Positions 1 through 8,941 of a DNA stretch of 41,180 bases are shown piece after piece. This DNA comes from Xanthobacter autotrophicus. GTDB taxonomy: Bacteria > Pseudomonadota > Alphaproteobacteria > Rhizobiales > Xanthobacteraceae. The stretch is taken from positions 1 through 41,180 of the forward strand of contig NZ_JAIVFO010000021.1 in NCBI RefSeq assembly GCF_029991245.1. The letters run 5' to 3'. Position 1 is the first letter of the stretch; every line of letters begins with the position of its first letter. A model generated the notes under the pieces. That model had not been told where the DNA came from. It was given only the letters and a program-made list of their open reading frames with translations, and searched no databases. The translations under genes were made by a program, and so were the position numbers.

Positions 1-633
1 CCCCTGCCCCACCGCCGGCAGGAAATCATCGGTCGCCAGCACGCAGCTCGCCGCCTGCGCCATGCCGAGGCGGGTGAGGCCGGCCAGCGCCAGCAGGGTG
101 GCGTCGAAATCGCCATCCTTCACCTTGGCGAGGCGGGTGTGGACGTTGCCGCGCAGCAGCTCCACCTTCAGGTCCGGACGGATGCGGCGCAATTGCGCCT
201 CCCGCCGCAGCGAGGCGGTGCCCACCCTGGCGCCCGCCGGCAGGTCGGCCAGCGCCGCGCCGGCCTTCAGGATGAGGGCGTCGCGCACATCGGCGCGCGG
301 CAGGTAGCCGGCCAGATGCAGGCCATCGGGCAGCACCGTCGCCACGTCCTTGGCGGAATGCACGGCGAGGTCCACGCGGCCGTCCAGCAGCGCCTCCTCG
401 ATCTCCTTGGTGAAGAGCCCCTTGCCCCCCGCCTCGGACAGCGCCCGATCCTGGATCTGGTCGCCGGAGGTCTTGATGACCTCCACGGCGATGGCCTCGG
501 TCTCAACCCCCAGCGCGGCCGCGAGCGCCGAGCGCACCGCATGGGCCTGCCACAGGGCCAGCGGGCTGCCACGGGTGCCGATGCGCAAACGGGGGTGGAC
601 GGAATGGTAAACGGATTTCGTATTCTCACTCAT
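1..633 (-). CDS. hemC: Porphobilinogen deaminase (hydroxymethylbilane synthase), partial
   Basis: HemC joins four porphobilinogen molecules into hydroxymethylbilane in cytosolic tetrapyrrole (haem) synthesis. The minus-strand frame from the ATG at 633 gives 211 codons and runs off the left edge, so about the C-terminal third is missing. Visible family features are the N-terminal [14 protein letters not shown] block, [35 protein letters not shown] and the substrate-binding stretch [19 protein letters not shown] followed by [10 protein letters not shown]. The cofactor-binding cysteine lies beyond the edge. The gene is divergent from tsaD across about 105 bp, a common arrangement in Rhizobiales. 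Identity is secure; only its 3' end is unseen. Confidence 0.95.
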   Translation of the reverse strand, partial: MSENTKSVYHSVHPRLRIGTRGSPLALWQAHAVRSALAAALGVETEAIAVEVIKTSGDQIQDRALSEAGGKGLFTKEIEEALLDGRVDLAVHSAKDVATVLPDGLHLAGYLPRADVRDALILKAGAALADLPAGARVGTASLRREAQLRRIRPDLKVELLRGNVHTRLAKVKDGDFDATLLALAGLTRLGMAQAASCVLATDDFLPAVGQG

Positions 634-738
634 GGCGGCGTACAATGCGCGACGGAATCGAAATGGGATAGAGCGGCGTTCGGGCGCAGCGGCGCCATAG
701 CGAGATACCGCAAAAGAACGGATCGGGAGGGTGAGGGC

Positions 739-1809
739 GTGGCCGATCTTCTGGTGCTCGGCATCGAGACCACGTGCGACGAGACATCGGCGGCGGTGGT
801 GGCGCGCTCGCCCTCGGGGGCGTCGGACATCCGCTCCAACGTGATCCGCTCGCAGGTGGAGATCCATTCGCCCTATGGCGGCGTGGTGCCGGAGATCGCG
901 GCGCGCGCCCATGTGGAGATCCTCGACCACGTGATCGCCGAGGCCATGCGCCAGGCCAAGGCCGATTATTCCGAGCTGTCCGGCATCGCGGCGGCGGCGG
1001 GGCCGGGGCTCATCGGCGGGGTCATCGTCGGCCTCACCACCGCCAAGGCCATCGCGCTCGCCGCCAAGAAGCCGCTGGTGGCGGTGAACCATCTGGAAGC
1101 CCATGCGCTGACCGCCCGCCTCACCGACGGCGTCGCCTTCCCCTATCTGCTGCTGCTGGTCTCCGGCGGCCATACCCAGCTGCTGGCGGTGGAAGACGTG
1201 GGCCGCTACACCCGCCTCGGCACCACTTTGGACGATGCCGTGGGCGAAGCCTTCGACAAGGTGGCGAAGATGCTGAGCCTGCCCTATCCCGGCGGGCCGC
1301 AGGTGGAGGCGCAGGCCAAGCTCGGCTATGCCGGCCGCTTCGCCTTCCCCCGCCCCATGATGGGCCGGCGCGAGCCGGACTTCTCCCTCTCGGGCCTCAA
1401 GACCGCCGTGCGGCTGGAGGCGGACCGCATCGCCCCGCTCTCCGACGACGACGTGGCGGACCTGTGCGCCAGCTTCCAGGCGGCGGTGGTGGACCTGATC
1501 GCCGACCGGGTGCGCGCCGGCGCCCGCGCCTTCCGCGACCGGCTCGGCCGCGGCCCCACCGCCCTGGTGGTGGCCGGCGGGGTCGCCGCCAACGGCATGA
1601 TCCGCGAGACCCTGGTCAAGGTGGCCGCCGAGTTGAACACCCGCTTCGCCCTGCCGGCGCCGGAGCTGTGCACCGACAATGGCGCCATGATCGCCTGGGC
1701 CGGGGCCGAGCGGCTGTCGCGCGGGATGCGCGACCGGCTCGATTTCAGCCCCCGCGCCCGCTGGCCGCTGGACCCGGTGGCCGCCGCCTCCGCCACCGCC
1801 CGGGCCTGA
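739..1809 (+). CDS. tsaD: tRNA N6-adenosine threonylcarbamoyltransferase TsaD
   Basis: TsaD transfers the threonylcarbamoyl group to A37 of ANN-decoding tRNAs, working with TsaB, TsaE and TsaC in the cytosol. I start it at the GTG at 739 (356 aa) because family homology begins there ([16 protein letters not shown]) and a GGGAGG ribosome site lies at 725-730. The open frame continues far upstream, but that part is antisense to hemC. The metal-binding HLEAH is at residues 118-122, SGGHTQL follows, and the C-terminal [12 protein letters not shown] carries the last metal ligand. Length is normal for bacterial TsaD (about 340-360 aa). It is followed after 6 bp by gpsA, so the two are probably co-transcribed. 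Confidence 0.95.
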   Translation: MADLLVLGIETTCDETSAAVVARSPSGASDIRSNVIRSQVEIHSPYGGVVPEIAARAHVEILDHVIAEAMRQAKADYSELSGIAAAAGPGLIGGVIVGLTTAKAIALAAKKPLVAVNHLEAHALTARLTDGVAFPYLLLLVSGGHTQLLAVEDVGRYTRLGTTLDDAVGEAFDKVAKMLSLPYPGGPQVEAQAKLGYAGRFAFPRPMMGRREPDFSLSGLKTAVRLEADRIAPLSDDDVADLCASFQAAVVDLIADRVRAGARAFRDRLGRGPTALVVAGGVAANGMIRETLVKVAAELNTRFALPAPELCTDNGAMIAWAGAERLSRGMRDRLDFSPRARWPLDPVAAASATARA

Positions 1810-1815
1810 CGCGCA

Positions 1816-2811
1816 ATGGCTGTTGCTTACGGACGCATCGGCGTCATGGGCGCGGGCGCGTGGGGCACCGCGCTCGCCAATGCCGCCGCCCGCGCCGGCC
1901 GCCAAAGCGGCCATGAGGTGGTGCTGTGGGGCCGCGACGCCGCCGCCATGGCCGAAATGGCGCAATTGCGCGAGAACCGGCCGGACCTGCCGGGCATCGC
2001 GCTGGATCCCGCAGTCACCCCCACCGCGGATCTCGCCGCCGTGGCCGCAACCGAGGCGCTGCTGCTGGTGGTGCCGGCCCAGGCCTGCCGCGCAGTGCTG
2101 GCGCGGCTCGCCCCGCTGGCCCGCGACGGCCTGCCGGTGATCTCCTGCGCCAAGGGCATCGAGCGCGGCACCCGCGCCTTCATGAGCGAGGTGATCGGCG
2201 AGGCCATGCCCGGCGCGCGCCCCGCCGTGCTCTCCGGCCCCAGCTTCGCCACCGATGTGGCCGCCGGCCTGCCCACTGCCGTCACCCTCGCCGCCCATGA
2301 CGCGCAGCTGGCGGCGGACCTCGCCGCTGCACTCGGCTCATCGACGCTGCGGCTCTATCATTCCACCGACGTGCGCGGGGCGGAGATCGGCGGCGCCACC
2401 AAGAACGTGCTGGCCATCGCCGCCGGCATCGTCTCCGGCCGCCGGCTCGGGGCGAGCGCTGCGGCGGCGCTGGTGGCGCGGGGCTTCGCCGAGCTGATGC
2501 GCTTCGGCCGCGCCTATGGGGCAAAGGCGGAGACCATCACCGGCCTGTCCGGCCTCGGCGACCTCATCCTCACCACCTCCGGCCCGCAATCGCGGAACTT
2601 CGCCTTCGGGCAGGCGCTGGGGGCGGGCGCGGCCACCGGCGACAGACTGGCGGAAGGCGCCTTCACCGCCTCGGTGCTGGTGGAGATGGCCCGCGCCAAG
2701 GGCGTGGACGTGCCGGTGAGCGCCGCCGTGGACGGCGTGCTGCAGGGCCGCCTGTCCATCGACGGCGCCATCGAGGCGCTCATGGCCCGGCCCCAGCGGG
2801 CGGAAGGCTGA
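1816..2811 (+). CDS. gpsA: NAD(P)+-dependent glycerol-3-phosphate dehydrogenase
   Basis: GpsA reduces dihydroxyacetone phosphate to sn-glycerol 3-phosphate, the backbone for phospholipid synthesis, in the cytosol. The 331-aa product has the N-terminal Rossmann motif [11 protein letters not shown] at about residues 12-22, the SCAKGIE stretch near residue 115, LSGPSFA, and the catalytic region [14 protein letters not shown] with its active-site lysine. [11 protein letters not shown] follows in the C-terminal helical domain. Length matches the family. The ATG lies 6 bp after the tsaD stop, so translation of the two is probably coupled. Nothing looks damaged or unusual. Confidence 0.95.
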   Translation: MAVAYGRIGVMGAGAWGTALANAAARAGRQSGHEVVLWGRDAAAMAEMAQLRENRPDLPGIALDPAVTPTADLAAVAATEALLLVVPAQACRAVLARLAPLARDGLPVISCAKGIERGTRAFMSEVIGEAMPGARPAVLSGPSFATDVAAGLPTAVTLAAHDAQLAADLAAALGSSTLRLYHSTDVRGAEIGGATKNVLAIAAGIVSGRRLGASAAAALVARGFAELMRFGRAYGAKAETITGLSGLGDLILTTSGPQSRNFAFGQALGAGAATGDRLAEGAFTASVLVEMARAKGVDVPVSAAVDGVLQGRLSIDGAIEALMARPQRAEG

Positions 2812-2973
2812 GCCGCGCGCAGAGGGCACCCGCGCCTTTGGTCGGACGCATTTCTTGATCCGGCGCAACATCCTCCCCGGCGCGCTGGAATATGGTATGT
2901 CAAGAACAACAGGCGAAAACGCCGGAACCCAAGCCACGGCCAAGATGCACGGCCCAGGGAGACGCCAAGGCAA

Positions 2974-3903
2974 ATGCACACGCTGCTCGTTACCCATCCT
3001 GCCGGCCTCAACCATGTGACCCCGCCCGGACATCCCGAGCGGCCGGACCGGTTGCGCGCCCTCGACCGTATCTTCGAGCAGGAGAAGTTCTCCCACCTCA
3101 TCCGCGACCTCGCCCCCCTCGGTGCGCGCGAGGACATCATCCGGGTCCATCCGGCCGATTTCGTGGACGCCCTCGGAGAGGCCTCGCCCAAGGACGGGCT
3201 GGTGCGCATCGATTCAGACACCGTGCTGTCCCCCGGCAGCTGGGAAGCGGCCCTGCGCGCCGTGGGCGGCGCCTGCTATGCGGTGGACGAGGTGCTGGAC
3301 CGCAAGGTGCAGAACGCCTTCGTCGCCATGCGCCCGCCGGGCCACCATTGCGAGACGCGCAAGCCCATGGGCTTCTGCCTGCTCAACCAGGTGGCCATCG
3401 CCGCCCGCCACGCCCAGGCGAAATACGGCCTGAGCCGCGTCGCCATCGTGGATTTCGACGTGCACCACGGCAACGGCACCCAGGACATCTTCTGGGCCGA
3501 CGACAGCGTGCTCTACTGCTCCACCCACGAAATGCCGCTCTATCCCGGCACCGGCGCCGTGAACGAGACCGGGGACGCCAACACCATCGTCAACGCCCCG
3601 CTGCGCTCGGGCGACGACGGCGCGGTGTTCAAGGAGGCCATGGAGACGCGCATCCTGCCGCGCATCAAGTCCTTCTCGCCGGACCTGATCCTGATCTCGG
3701 CCGGCTTCGACGCCCATATCCGCGATCCGCTGGCCTCCCTGCGCTTGGTGGACACCGACTTCGGCTGGGTCACCCGCCGGCTGATGGAAGTGGCCGACGA
3801 GAAGTGTGCCGGCCGCGTCGTCTCGGTGCTGGAAGGCGGCTACGACCTGGAAGGCCTCGCCTCCTCGGCCGCCGCCCACGTCTCCGCGCTCATGCACGGC
3901 TGA
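2974..3903 (+). CDS. Class II histone-deacetylase-family amidohydrolase
   Basis: This is a 309-aa zinc amidohydrolase of the histone deacetylase / acetoin utilisation / acetylpolyamine amidohydrolase superfamily. In bacteria such enzymes deacetylate small acetylated amines or protein lysines; the substrate here cannot be read from sequence. The active site looks complete: tandem histidines in RPPGHHCE (H124, H125), zinc ligands in DFDVHHGNG (D162, H164) and GFDAH (D246), and the transition-state tyrosine in LEGGYD (Y290). It begins 162 bp after gpsA, probably as a separate unit. The ATG at 2974 follows a purine-rich stretch and fits the usual N-terminus ([11 protein letters not shown]). The family call is firm, the specific function unknown. 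Confidence 0.88.
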   Translation: MHTLLVTHPAGLNHVTPPGHPERPDRLRALDRIFEQEKFSHLIRDLAPLGAREDIIRVHPADFVDALGEASPKDGLVRIDSDTVLSPGSWEAALRAVGGACYAVDEVLDRKVQNAFVAMRPPGHHCETRKPMGFCLLNQVAIAARHAQAKYGLSRVAIVDFDVHHGNGTQDIFWADDSVLYCSTHEMPLYPGTGAVNETGDANTIVNAPLRSGDDGAVFKEAMETRILPRIKSFSPDLILISAGFDAHIRDPLASLRLVDTDFGWVTRRLMEVADEKCAGRVVSVLEGGYDLEGLASSAAAHVSALMHG

Positions 3904-3941
3904 AGCGCGGCCGGGCCTGAACTGGCCTAGTCCTCTCCTAC

Positions 3942-4400
3942 GTGGCGGTGGTGTTTTTGACCGCCCTGTCCTTTGCCCGCGCCACGCCGCCGCGCGGGGC
4001 GGGCCTCGTGGCGGAGCTGCTGCTGCGCTACATCTGCCTGCTTCCCGTGGGCCTCATGGGCCTTTGGGCCGCGCTCGGGCACATGGTGTTTCCGGCCCGG
4101 TCGGCGGCCAGCATCGGCTGGGCGACCAGCCCGTTCCAGACCGAGGTGGGCGCCGCCAATCTCGGCATCGGCCTCGCCGGCCTCATGGGCGCCTTCTATC
4201 CGAACCGGGGCTTGCGCCTCGCGGTGGCGGTGACCGCCGGCTTCCTCGGCGGTGCGGCGGTCACCCACCTGGTCGAGATCGCCCGGACCGGCAACTTTGC
4301 CGCAGGCAATGCCGGACCCATCCCCTACACCGACGTGCTGACGCCGCTTTTGCTCCCCATCCTGCTCGCCCTCACCTATCGATCCGGCCGGGCCGCCTGA
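3942..4400 (+). CDS. Small integral membrane protein, DUF6790-like
   Basis: The product is a 152-aa hydrophobic protein starting at a GTG at 3942. About four membrane segments can be seen: near residues 21-45, 70-90, 92-112 and 132-146. A conserved-looking loop, SIGWATSPFQTEVGAANLGIG, lies after the first segment. I recognise this loop from memory as typical of DUF6790 proteins, which have no assigned function. It lies 38 bp after the deacetylase gene and 36 bp before the ABC1-family gene, so the three may form one transcript. The GTG start has no strong ribosome site and an internal start is possible. Confidence 0.65.
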   Translation: MAVVFLTALSFARATPPRGAGLVAELLLRYICLLPVGLMGLWAALGHMVFPARSAASIGWATSPFQTEVGAANLGIGLAGLMGAFYPNRGLRLAVAVTAGFLGGAAVTHLVEIARTGNFAAGNAGPIPYTDVLTPLLLPILLALTYRSGRAA

Positions 4401-4436
4401 GCGTAGAACCCCGACGGAACCAGCGAGCCGGGGCTC

Positions 4437-5795
4437 ATGTCCGACAAGATCGCCGACGACGAACGCAACCGCTTTTCCGCCCGCGCCGCGCGCTATGCCC
4501 GCGTCGGCGCCAATGTGGGAGGCGTCGCGGCGCGCATCGCCGGCACCCGCCTCATGGGCCTCGACCGCGACAGCTCCAACGCCGCGGCCCTCACCGCCGC
4601 GCTCGGTTCCCTGAAGGGTCCGCTGATGAAGGTGGCGCAGCTCATGGCCACCATCCCCGACGCGCTGCCCCCCGAATATGCCGCCGAGCTGCAGAAGCTG
4701 CAGAGCGATGCCCCGCCCATGGGCTGGGCCTTCGTGCGCCGCCGCATGATGGCCGAGCTGGGCCGCGACTGGGAGGCGCGATTTGCCTCCTTCTCGCACC
4801 AGCCCGCCGCCGCCGCCTCCCTCGGGCAGGTGCACAAGGCGGTGACGCTGGATGGCGAGGACGTGGCCTGCAAGCTCCAGTATCCGGACATGCAGGCGGC
4901 GGTGGAGGCGGACCTCTCCCAGCTCGACATCCTGTTCTCCATCCAGCGCCGCATGGACGGGGCCATCGATACCCGCGAGATCGCCACCGAGATCGGCGAG
5001 CGGGTGCGCGAGGAGCTGGACTATCGCCGCGAGGCCCGCCACGCCGCCCTCTACGCCTTCATGCTCGCGGACGAGAGCCGGGTGCGGGTGCCCCGGGTGC
5101 GCGACGACCTCTCCACCGGGCGCCTGCTGACGCTGCAATGGCTGGAGGGGGAGAAGATCCTCACCTTCACCGACCATCCGCTGGCGGAGCGCAACCAGTT
5201 GGCCGAGGCCATGTTCGCTGCCTGGTGGCTGCCCTTCAGCCGGTTCGGCGTAATCCACGGCGACCCGCACCTGGGCAATTACACGGTGTTCTCCGAGGGT
5301 GGCCGCCCGGCCGGCATCAACCTGCTGGATTACGGCTGCGTGCGCATCTTCCCGCCGCGCTTCGTGGCCGGGGTGGTGGACCTCTATCGCGGCCTCATGG
5401 CCGGCGACGAGGCCCGCGTGGTCCACGCCTACGAGACCTGGGGTTTCAAGGGGCTGAAGCGCGAGCTGATCGACGTGCTCAACATCTGGGCCCGCTTCAT
5501 CTACGGCCCGCTCATGGACGACCGGGTGCGCTCCATCGCCGACGGCGTGGCGCCGGGACACTACGGCCGCAAGGAGGCCTTCACGGTGCACAAGGCCCTG
5601 AAGGAGCTGGGGCCGGTGACGGTGCCGCGCGAGTTCGTGTTCATGGACCGTGCCGCCGTGGGCCTGGGCGCCGTGTTCCTGCACCTGAAGGCGGAGCTGA
5701 ATTTCCACCGCCTGTTCGAGGCCGCCATGGGCGATTTCTCGGTCGACGAGGTGGCCGCGCGCCAGTCGGATGCGCTGACGGCAGCGGGGCTTTAA
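4437..5795 (+). CDS. ABC1/AarF (UbiB/COQ8-like) atypical kinase family protein
   Basis: This 452-aa protein has the ABC1 domain of the UbiB/ADCK family, atypical kinase-like ATPases linked to ubiquinone metabolism and lipid handling. The family's KxGQ signature reads KVAQ (residues 65-68), a glycine-to-alanine change. The alanine-rich nucleotide loop is intact as PAAAASLGQVH (123-133), the ATP-anchoring lysine is probably K146 in VACKLQYP, and the catalytic HGDPHLGN starts near residue 274. The metal-binding motif reads LLDYGC instead of the usual DFG. It lacks the C-terminal membrane anchors of true UbiB, so it is better seen as a soluble ABC1 relative than as the ubiquinone protein itself. 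It is convergent with the next gene. Confidence 0.85.
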   Translation: MSDKIADDERNRFSARAARYARVGANVGGVAARIAGTRLMGLDRDSSNAAALTAALGSLKGPLMKVAQLMATIPDALPPEYAAELQKLQSDAPPMGWAFVRRRMMAELGRDWEARFASFSHQPAAAASLGQVHKAVTLDGEDVACKLQYPDMQAAVEADLSQLDILFSIQRRMDGAIDTREIATEIGERVREELDYRREARHAALYAFMLADESRVRVPRVRDDLSTGRLLTLQWLEGEKILTFTDHPLAERNQLAEAMFAAWWLPFSRFGVIHGDPHLGNYTVFSEGGRPAGINLLDYGCVRIFPPRFVAGVVDLYRGLMAGDEARVVHAYETWGFKGLKRELIDVLNIWARFIYGPLMDDRVRSIADGVAPGHYGRKEAFTVHKALKELGPVTVPREFVFMDRAAVGLGAVFLHLKAELNFHRLFEAAMGDFSVDEVAARQSDALTAAGL

Positions 5796-5802
5796 AGGCC
5801 AG

Positions 5803-5872
5803 CTAGAGCGTTTTCGAGCGAAGTGGGTACCGGTTCGCGTGAAGAAAACGCGTCACGAAAAAATCTAGAGCG
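5803..5872. repeat. Dispersed Rhizobiales-type intergenic repeat
   Basis: The element is bounded by a direct repeat CTAGAGCG at 5803-5810 and 5865-5872. Inside, GCGTTTTC (5808-5815) and GAAAACGC (5844-5851) are inverted arms around a conserved core ending in GGTTCGCGTGAAG. From memory, near-identical elements are scattered between genes in many Rhizobiales genomes. It fills the gap between two convergent genes and its right end supplies the TAG stop of the minus-strand gene. A diverged copy lies at 31338-31380. Confidence 0.8.
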
Positions 5873-6578
5873 CCCGCCCCTCGATCACCAGCGCGCCGTC
5901 GCGGTCGCGCAGCACCGGGAGCGGCGCGATGCGGCGGTGGAAATGCACCATGAAGGCGGTGCCGAACACCGGCAGGATGAGGTTCAGGATCGGCACGAAC
6001 AGGATCGGCGCGATCAGCAGCCCGGCCACGAACACCTTCACCCCATGGGCCTGCCGCAGCCGCCGCGCCTCTTCCGGGGTGCGATAGCGCATGGCCGCCA
6101 GCTCGAAATATTCCCGGCTGATGAGATAGGCATTGGCCACGTAGAAGATGATGATGTTCACCCCCGGTACCAGCAGCAGCAGCAGGGCGGCAAGGTTCAC
6201 CGCCAGCACCACGCCGAAGAAGCGCAGCGCATACAAAATCGAGCGCAGCACCGGCTGGGGCCGGCCCGGCGGGTCGGCGGGGTAGCTCGCCTGTTCCACC
6301 CGTTCGGCCACGTCATCGAGGAACAGGCCCGCCACCAGCGAGGACACCGCCGGCATCAGATAGATGATGCCGAACACCAGGCCGAAGCCGGCGATGATGG
6401 CGAGGGTGGTTTCCACCCAGGGATAGGACGGCACGTGCACGAAATGGGTGAGCGCCGCCTCCAGGCCGATGGCGAGGCCCACCAGCAGCAGCGCCGCCAG
6501 CGCCATGGATTTCAGCAGCAAGCCGCGCAGCAGCGGCGAGAAGGTCTGGCGAAAGGCGTCTAATGCAGCCGCGAGCAT
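5865..6578 (-). CDS. EI24-domain (CysZ-like) membrane protein
   Basis: This is a 237-aa membrane protein of the EI24/CysZ superfamily, which includes the sulfate transporter CysZ. Hydrophobic segments lie near residues 19-36, 50-76, 122-145 and 184-210. The stretch YVANAYLISREYFELAAMR is the most typical part of the family. I chose the ATG at 6578 because the family N-terminus (DAFRQTFSPLLRG) begins directly after it; the frame further upstream is low-quality coding sequence. No sulfur genes are adjacent, so sulfate transport is only a possibility. The TAG stop lies inside the repeat at 5803-5872. Confidence 0.78.
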   Translation of the reverse strand: MLAAALDAFRQTFSPLLRGLLLKSMALAALLLVGLAIGLEAALTHFVHVPSYPWVETTLAIIAGFGLVFGIIYLMPAVSSLVAGLFLDDVAERVEQASYPADPPGRPQPVLRSILYALRFFGVVLAVNLAALLLLLVPGVNIIIFYVANAYLISREYFELAAMRYRTPEEARRLRQAHGVKVFVAGLLIAPILFVPILNLILPVFGTAFMVHFHRRIAPLPVLRDRDGALVIEGRAL

Positions 6579-6634
6579 GGCACCGTCCCGGTTCGAACCA
6601 AGCGAGAGGTAATGCGCCGGCCGCAGCGGCTCAA

Positions 6635-6672
6635 GGCCCCGCCGGGCGAACTCGGCCCCGCCGGGCGAACTC
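6635..6672. repeat. Perfect 19-bp tandem duplication
   Basis: Two identical 19-bp units (starting GGCCCCGCCGGGCGAACTC) lie head to tail at 6635-6653 and 6654-6672, in the intergenic stretch before the TetR operators. A recent slippage duplication is the simplest reading. Confidence 0.9.
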
Positions 6673-6802
6673 GGCCCCTCCCCTGTCCCACCCGCGCCTC
6701 TCCCGCAGGGGACAAATGCGCGGAGCCGCTGGACGCCAGCGCCGTTTGACCCCTCCCGCCAGCTGCCCGTCCCGCTCCAGCGGCATTTCGCGCGGCCCAG
6801 AC

Positions 6803-6820
6803 GCGAACGAACGTTCACTC
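6803..6820. promoter_or_regulatory. TetR operator candidate O1
   Basis: The 18-bp sequence GCGAACGAACGTTCACTC contains the palindrome GAACGTTC and differs at only two positions from the second site at 6849-6866. It lies 91 bp upstream of the TetR start. Such GAACGAACGTTC sites are typical of TetR repressors controlling RND pumps. Confidence 0.75.
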
Positions 6821-6848
6821 TTGCTCGCCGGACCCCCTCATGATAAAT

Positions 6849-6866
6849 GCGAACGAACATTCGCTC
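6849..6866. promoter_or_regulatory. TetR operator candidate O2
   Basis: GCGAACGAACATTCGCTC repeats O1 with two changes, 46 bp downstream (start to start). A weak promoter (TTGCTC at 6821-6826, ATAAAT at 6843-6848, 16-bp spacing) lies between the two sites, so repressor bound at both would block it. Confidence 0.75.
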
Positions 6867-6893
6867 TCATGACTTTCGGCGCGCATTTGCCGG

Positions 6894-7601
6894 ATGGACC
6901 CCTTGCCCATGACCTCTTCCACCGCCGTCCCGCCGCTCGCGTCGCCCCTGCCCGGCAAATCTCGCCCATCGGCCAGGCCCGCACCCGCGACCCGGGCCGA
7001 CCATCGCACGGAGCAGCGCCAGCGCATCCTCGCCGCTGCCGTGGCCTGCTTCTCCCGCGACGGTTTCCACGGCGCCTCCATGCAGAAGATCTGCGCCGAG
7101 GCCGGCATGAGCCCCGGCGCGCTCTACCGCTATTTCCCCTCCAAGGAATCCCTCATCGCCGCCATCGTGGAGGGGGAGCGGGCGGAGCGGCTCGCCTTCT
7201 TCGACACCGTCTCCAAGGCGCCGTCCGTGCTCGACGCCCTGACCGACTGCACCGCCGCGATGATGGAGGAAGGCTGCCTCGCCACGGCGCGGCTCGGCCC
7301 CGAGGTCATGGCCGAGGCCATCCGCAATGCGGACCTGCGCGCCGCCGTGGAGCCCCATGAGGAAGAAAGCCGCGTGCAGCTGAGGGCGGCCCTCGCCAAT
7401 GCGGTGGAACAAGGCGAGGTCGACCCGGCGCTGGACCTCGACACGGTGGTGGTGCTGCTCCAGATCATCGGCGACGGGGTGCTGCTCCACCATCAGCTGC
7501 ATCCCCAGTGGAAGCTCGCCGAGCGGCTGCCGGCCTTCGCGCAGCTGGTCAAGCGCATGCTCGCGCCCGATGCCCGGACGCCGGCGGAGGCTGAAGCGTG
7601 A
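6894..7601 (+). CDS. TetR/AcrR-family repressor of the RND efflux operon
   Basis: This 235-aa protein has a TetR N-terminal DNA-binding domain at about residues 40-90 (QRILAAAVACFSRDGFHGASMQKICAEA, then GALYRYFPSKESLIAAI). The C-terminal ligand domain resembles the AcrR/TtgR type and ends in LHHQLHPQW. A 35-residue proline/alanine-rich leader precedes the domain, and the ATG at 6909 is a possible alternative start. Two near-identical operators upstream and the pump genes directly downstream indicate a local autoregulated repressor that responds to a pump substrate. The inducer is unknown. Its stop (TGA, 7599-7601) overlaps an in-frame GTG of the adaptor frame, but the adaptor most likely starts later. 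Confidence 0.9.
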   Translation: MDPLPMTSSTAVPPLASPLPGKSRPSARPAPATRADHRTEQRQRILAAAVACFSRDGFHGASMQKICAEAGMSPGALYRYFPSKESLIAAIVEGERAERLAFFDTVSKAPSVLDALTDCTAAMMEEGCLATARLGPEVMAEAIRNADLRAAVEPHEEESRVQLRAALANAVEQGEVDPALDLDTVVVLLQIIGDGVLLHHQLHPQWKLAERLPAFAQLVKRMLAPDARTPAEAEA

Positions 7602-7711
7602 CCGCAATGCCACAGCCCCCCGCTAGCGGCGCCGCACCGGCCTGCCGTCACGTTAATGCCGTGGTCTCGCCCCACGGTCCCGCCCCGATCCGGAAAGAGG
7701 CTTCCTTCATC

Positions 7712-8941
7712 ATGTCCGCGACCGTTCGTCCTGCGACCCGCGCCGCGCTGGCGGCAGCCGTTCTCCTCGCCTGCGCCGTGGCGCCGGGCGGCGGCGCTCT
7801 GGCGGCGGAGCCGGCCAAGGCCGCCGAAAGCCCGATGCCCAAGGCCCCGCCCGCGCTCTCCGTGACGGTGGTGAAGCCGAAGCCGGACACCATGACCGAT
7901 ACAATCCTCGTCACCGGCACCCTGAGGCCGCGCGAGGAGATCGAGGTGGGGCCGGAGATCGAGGGCTACCGGCTCATGGAAATCCTGGTGGAGGCCGGCG
8001 ACAAGGTGGAGAAGGGCCAGGTGCTGGCCCGCCTCTCCCGCGAGGTGCTGGAGACCCAGCTGGCCCAGAACACCGCCTCCGCCGCCAAGGCCCGCGCCGC
8101 CATCGCCCAGCAGCGCGCCGCCCTCGACCAGGTCATCGCCCAGGAAACCGAGGCCACCGCCGCGGTGGAGCGCACCCGGCAGCTGCGCAAGACCGGCACC
8201 TCCTCCCAGGAGCAGCTGGACGAGCGCGAGCGCGCCGTGAAGGTGGCCACCGCCCAGGTGGCGGCCGCCCGCGAGACCCTGATCGCCGCCGAGGCGGAAG
8301 CCGTGTTCGTGAAGGCCCAGCGCGACGAGCTCGACGTGAAGATGAAGCGCACCGACGTGCGCGCCCCCGCCGCCGGCCTCATCCTGTCGCGGGAGGCGCG
8401 GCTCGGCGCCATCGCCCTGTCCACCCGCGCCTCGCCCCTGTTCCGCATCGCCGAGGACGGCTCCATGGACCTCCAGGCGGACGTGCCCGAAAGCGCCATG
8501 CCGCGCATGCGGGACGGCCTCATCGCGCAGGTGCAGCCCGCCGGCTTCGATGCGCCGCTGGACGGCAAGGTGCGCCTCGTCTCCGCCGAGGTGGACCGCG
8601 CCTCGCGGCTCGGCACGGTGAAGATAGCTTTGCCCGACGACCCGCGCCTGAAATCCGGCGCCTATGGCCGCGCCGTCATCAACCTGGGCGAGGTGAAGGG
8701 GCTCACCGTGCCCCAGTCGGCCGTCATGTTCGATGCCGACGGGGCCTATGTGCTGACCGTCACCGACGGCATGGTCGGCGTGCGCCGCATCGTCCCCGGC
8801 CTCAAGAAGAGCGGGCGCATCCTTGTCGCCAGCGGCCTTGCCGCCGAAGACGCCGTGGTGGCGCGCGCCGGCAGCTTCCTGCGCGACGGCGACCGGGTGA
8901 CCCCGGTCACCCAGCCGCTCTCCCTGGGCGAGGCACGCTGA
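7712..8941 (+). CDS. RND efflux periplasmic adaptor (membrane fusion protein)
   Basis: The adaptor links an inner-membrane RND pump to an outer-membrane channel. From the ATG at 7712 (409 aa, preceded by GGAAAGAGG) it begins with a signal sequence: an arginine-containing start, a hydrophobic core at residues 11-24, and possible cleavage near ALA-AEP at about 32. LLAC at 18-21 also resembles a weak lipobox, so a lipid anchor is possible. The biotinyl-lipoyl half EILVEAGDKVEKGQVLARL is followed by a long alanine-rich coiled-coil hairpin (about residues 110-205), then the second lipoyl half (RAPAAGLILSREARLG) and a beta-barrel. Its TGA overlaps the pump's ATG by one base. Confidence 0.92.
   Translation: MSATVRPATRAALAAAVLLACAVAPGGGALAAEPAKAAESPMPKAPPALSVTVVKPKPDTMTDTILVTGTLRPREEIEVGPEIEGYRLMEILVEAGDKVEKGQVLARLSREVLETQLAQNTASAAKARAAIAQQRAALDQVIAQETEATAAVERTRQLRKTGTSSQEQLDERERAVKVATAQVAAARETLIAAEAEAVFVKAQRDELDVKMKRTDVRAPAAGLILSREARLGAIALSTRASPLFRIAEDGSMDLQADVPESAMPRMRDGLIAQVQPAGFDAPLDGKVRLVSAEVDRASRLGTVKIALPDDPRLKSGAYGRAVINLGEVKGLTVPQSAVMFDADGAYVLTVTDGMVGVRRIVPGLKKSGRILVASGLAAEDAVVARAGSFLRDGDRVTPVTQPLSLGEAR

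Noticed and set aside
139-738. Upstream extension of the tsaD frame by 200 codons
   Set aside because: It is antisense to hemC; TsaD homology and a good ribosome site place the start at 739.
3927-5708. A 593-codon minus-strand open frame opposite the ABC1-family gene
   Set aside because: It has low-complexity His/Gly/Glu content, spans two real genes and the gap between them, and shows no family motif.
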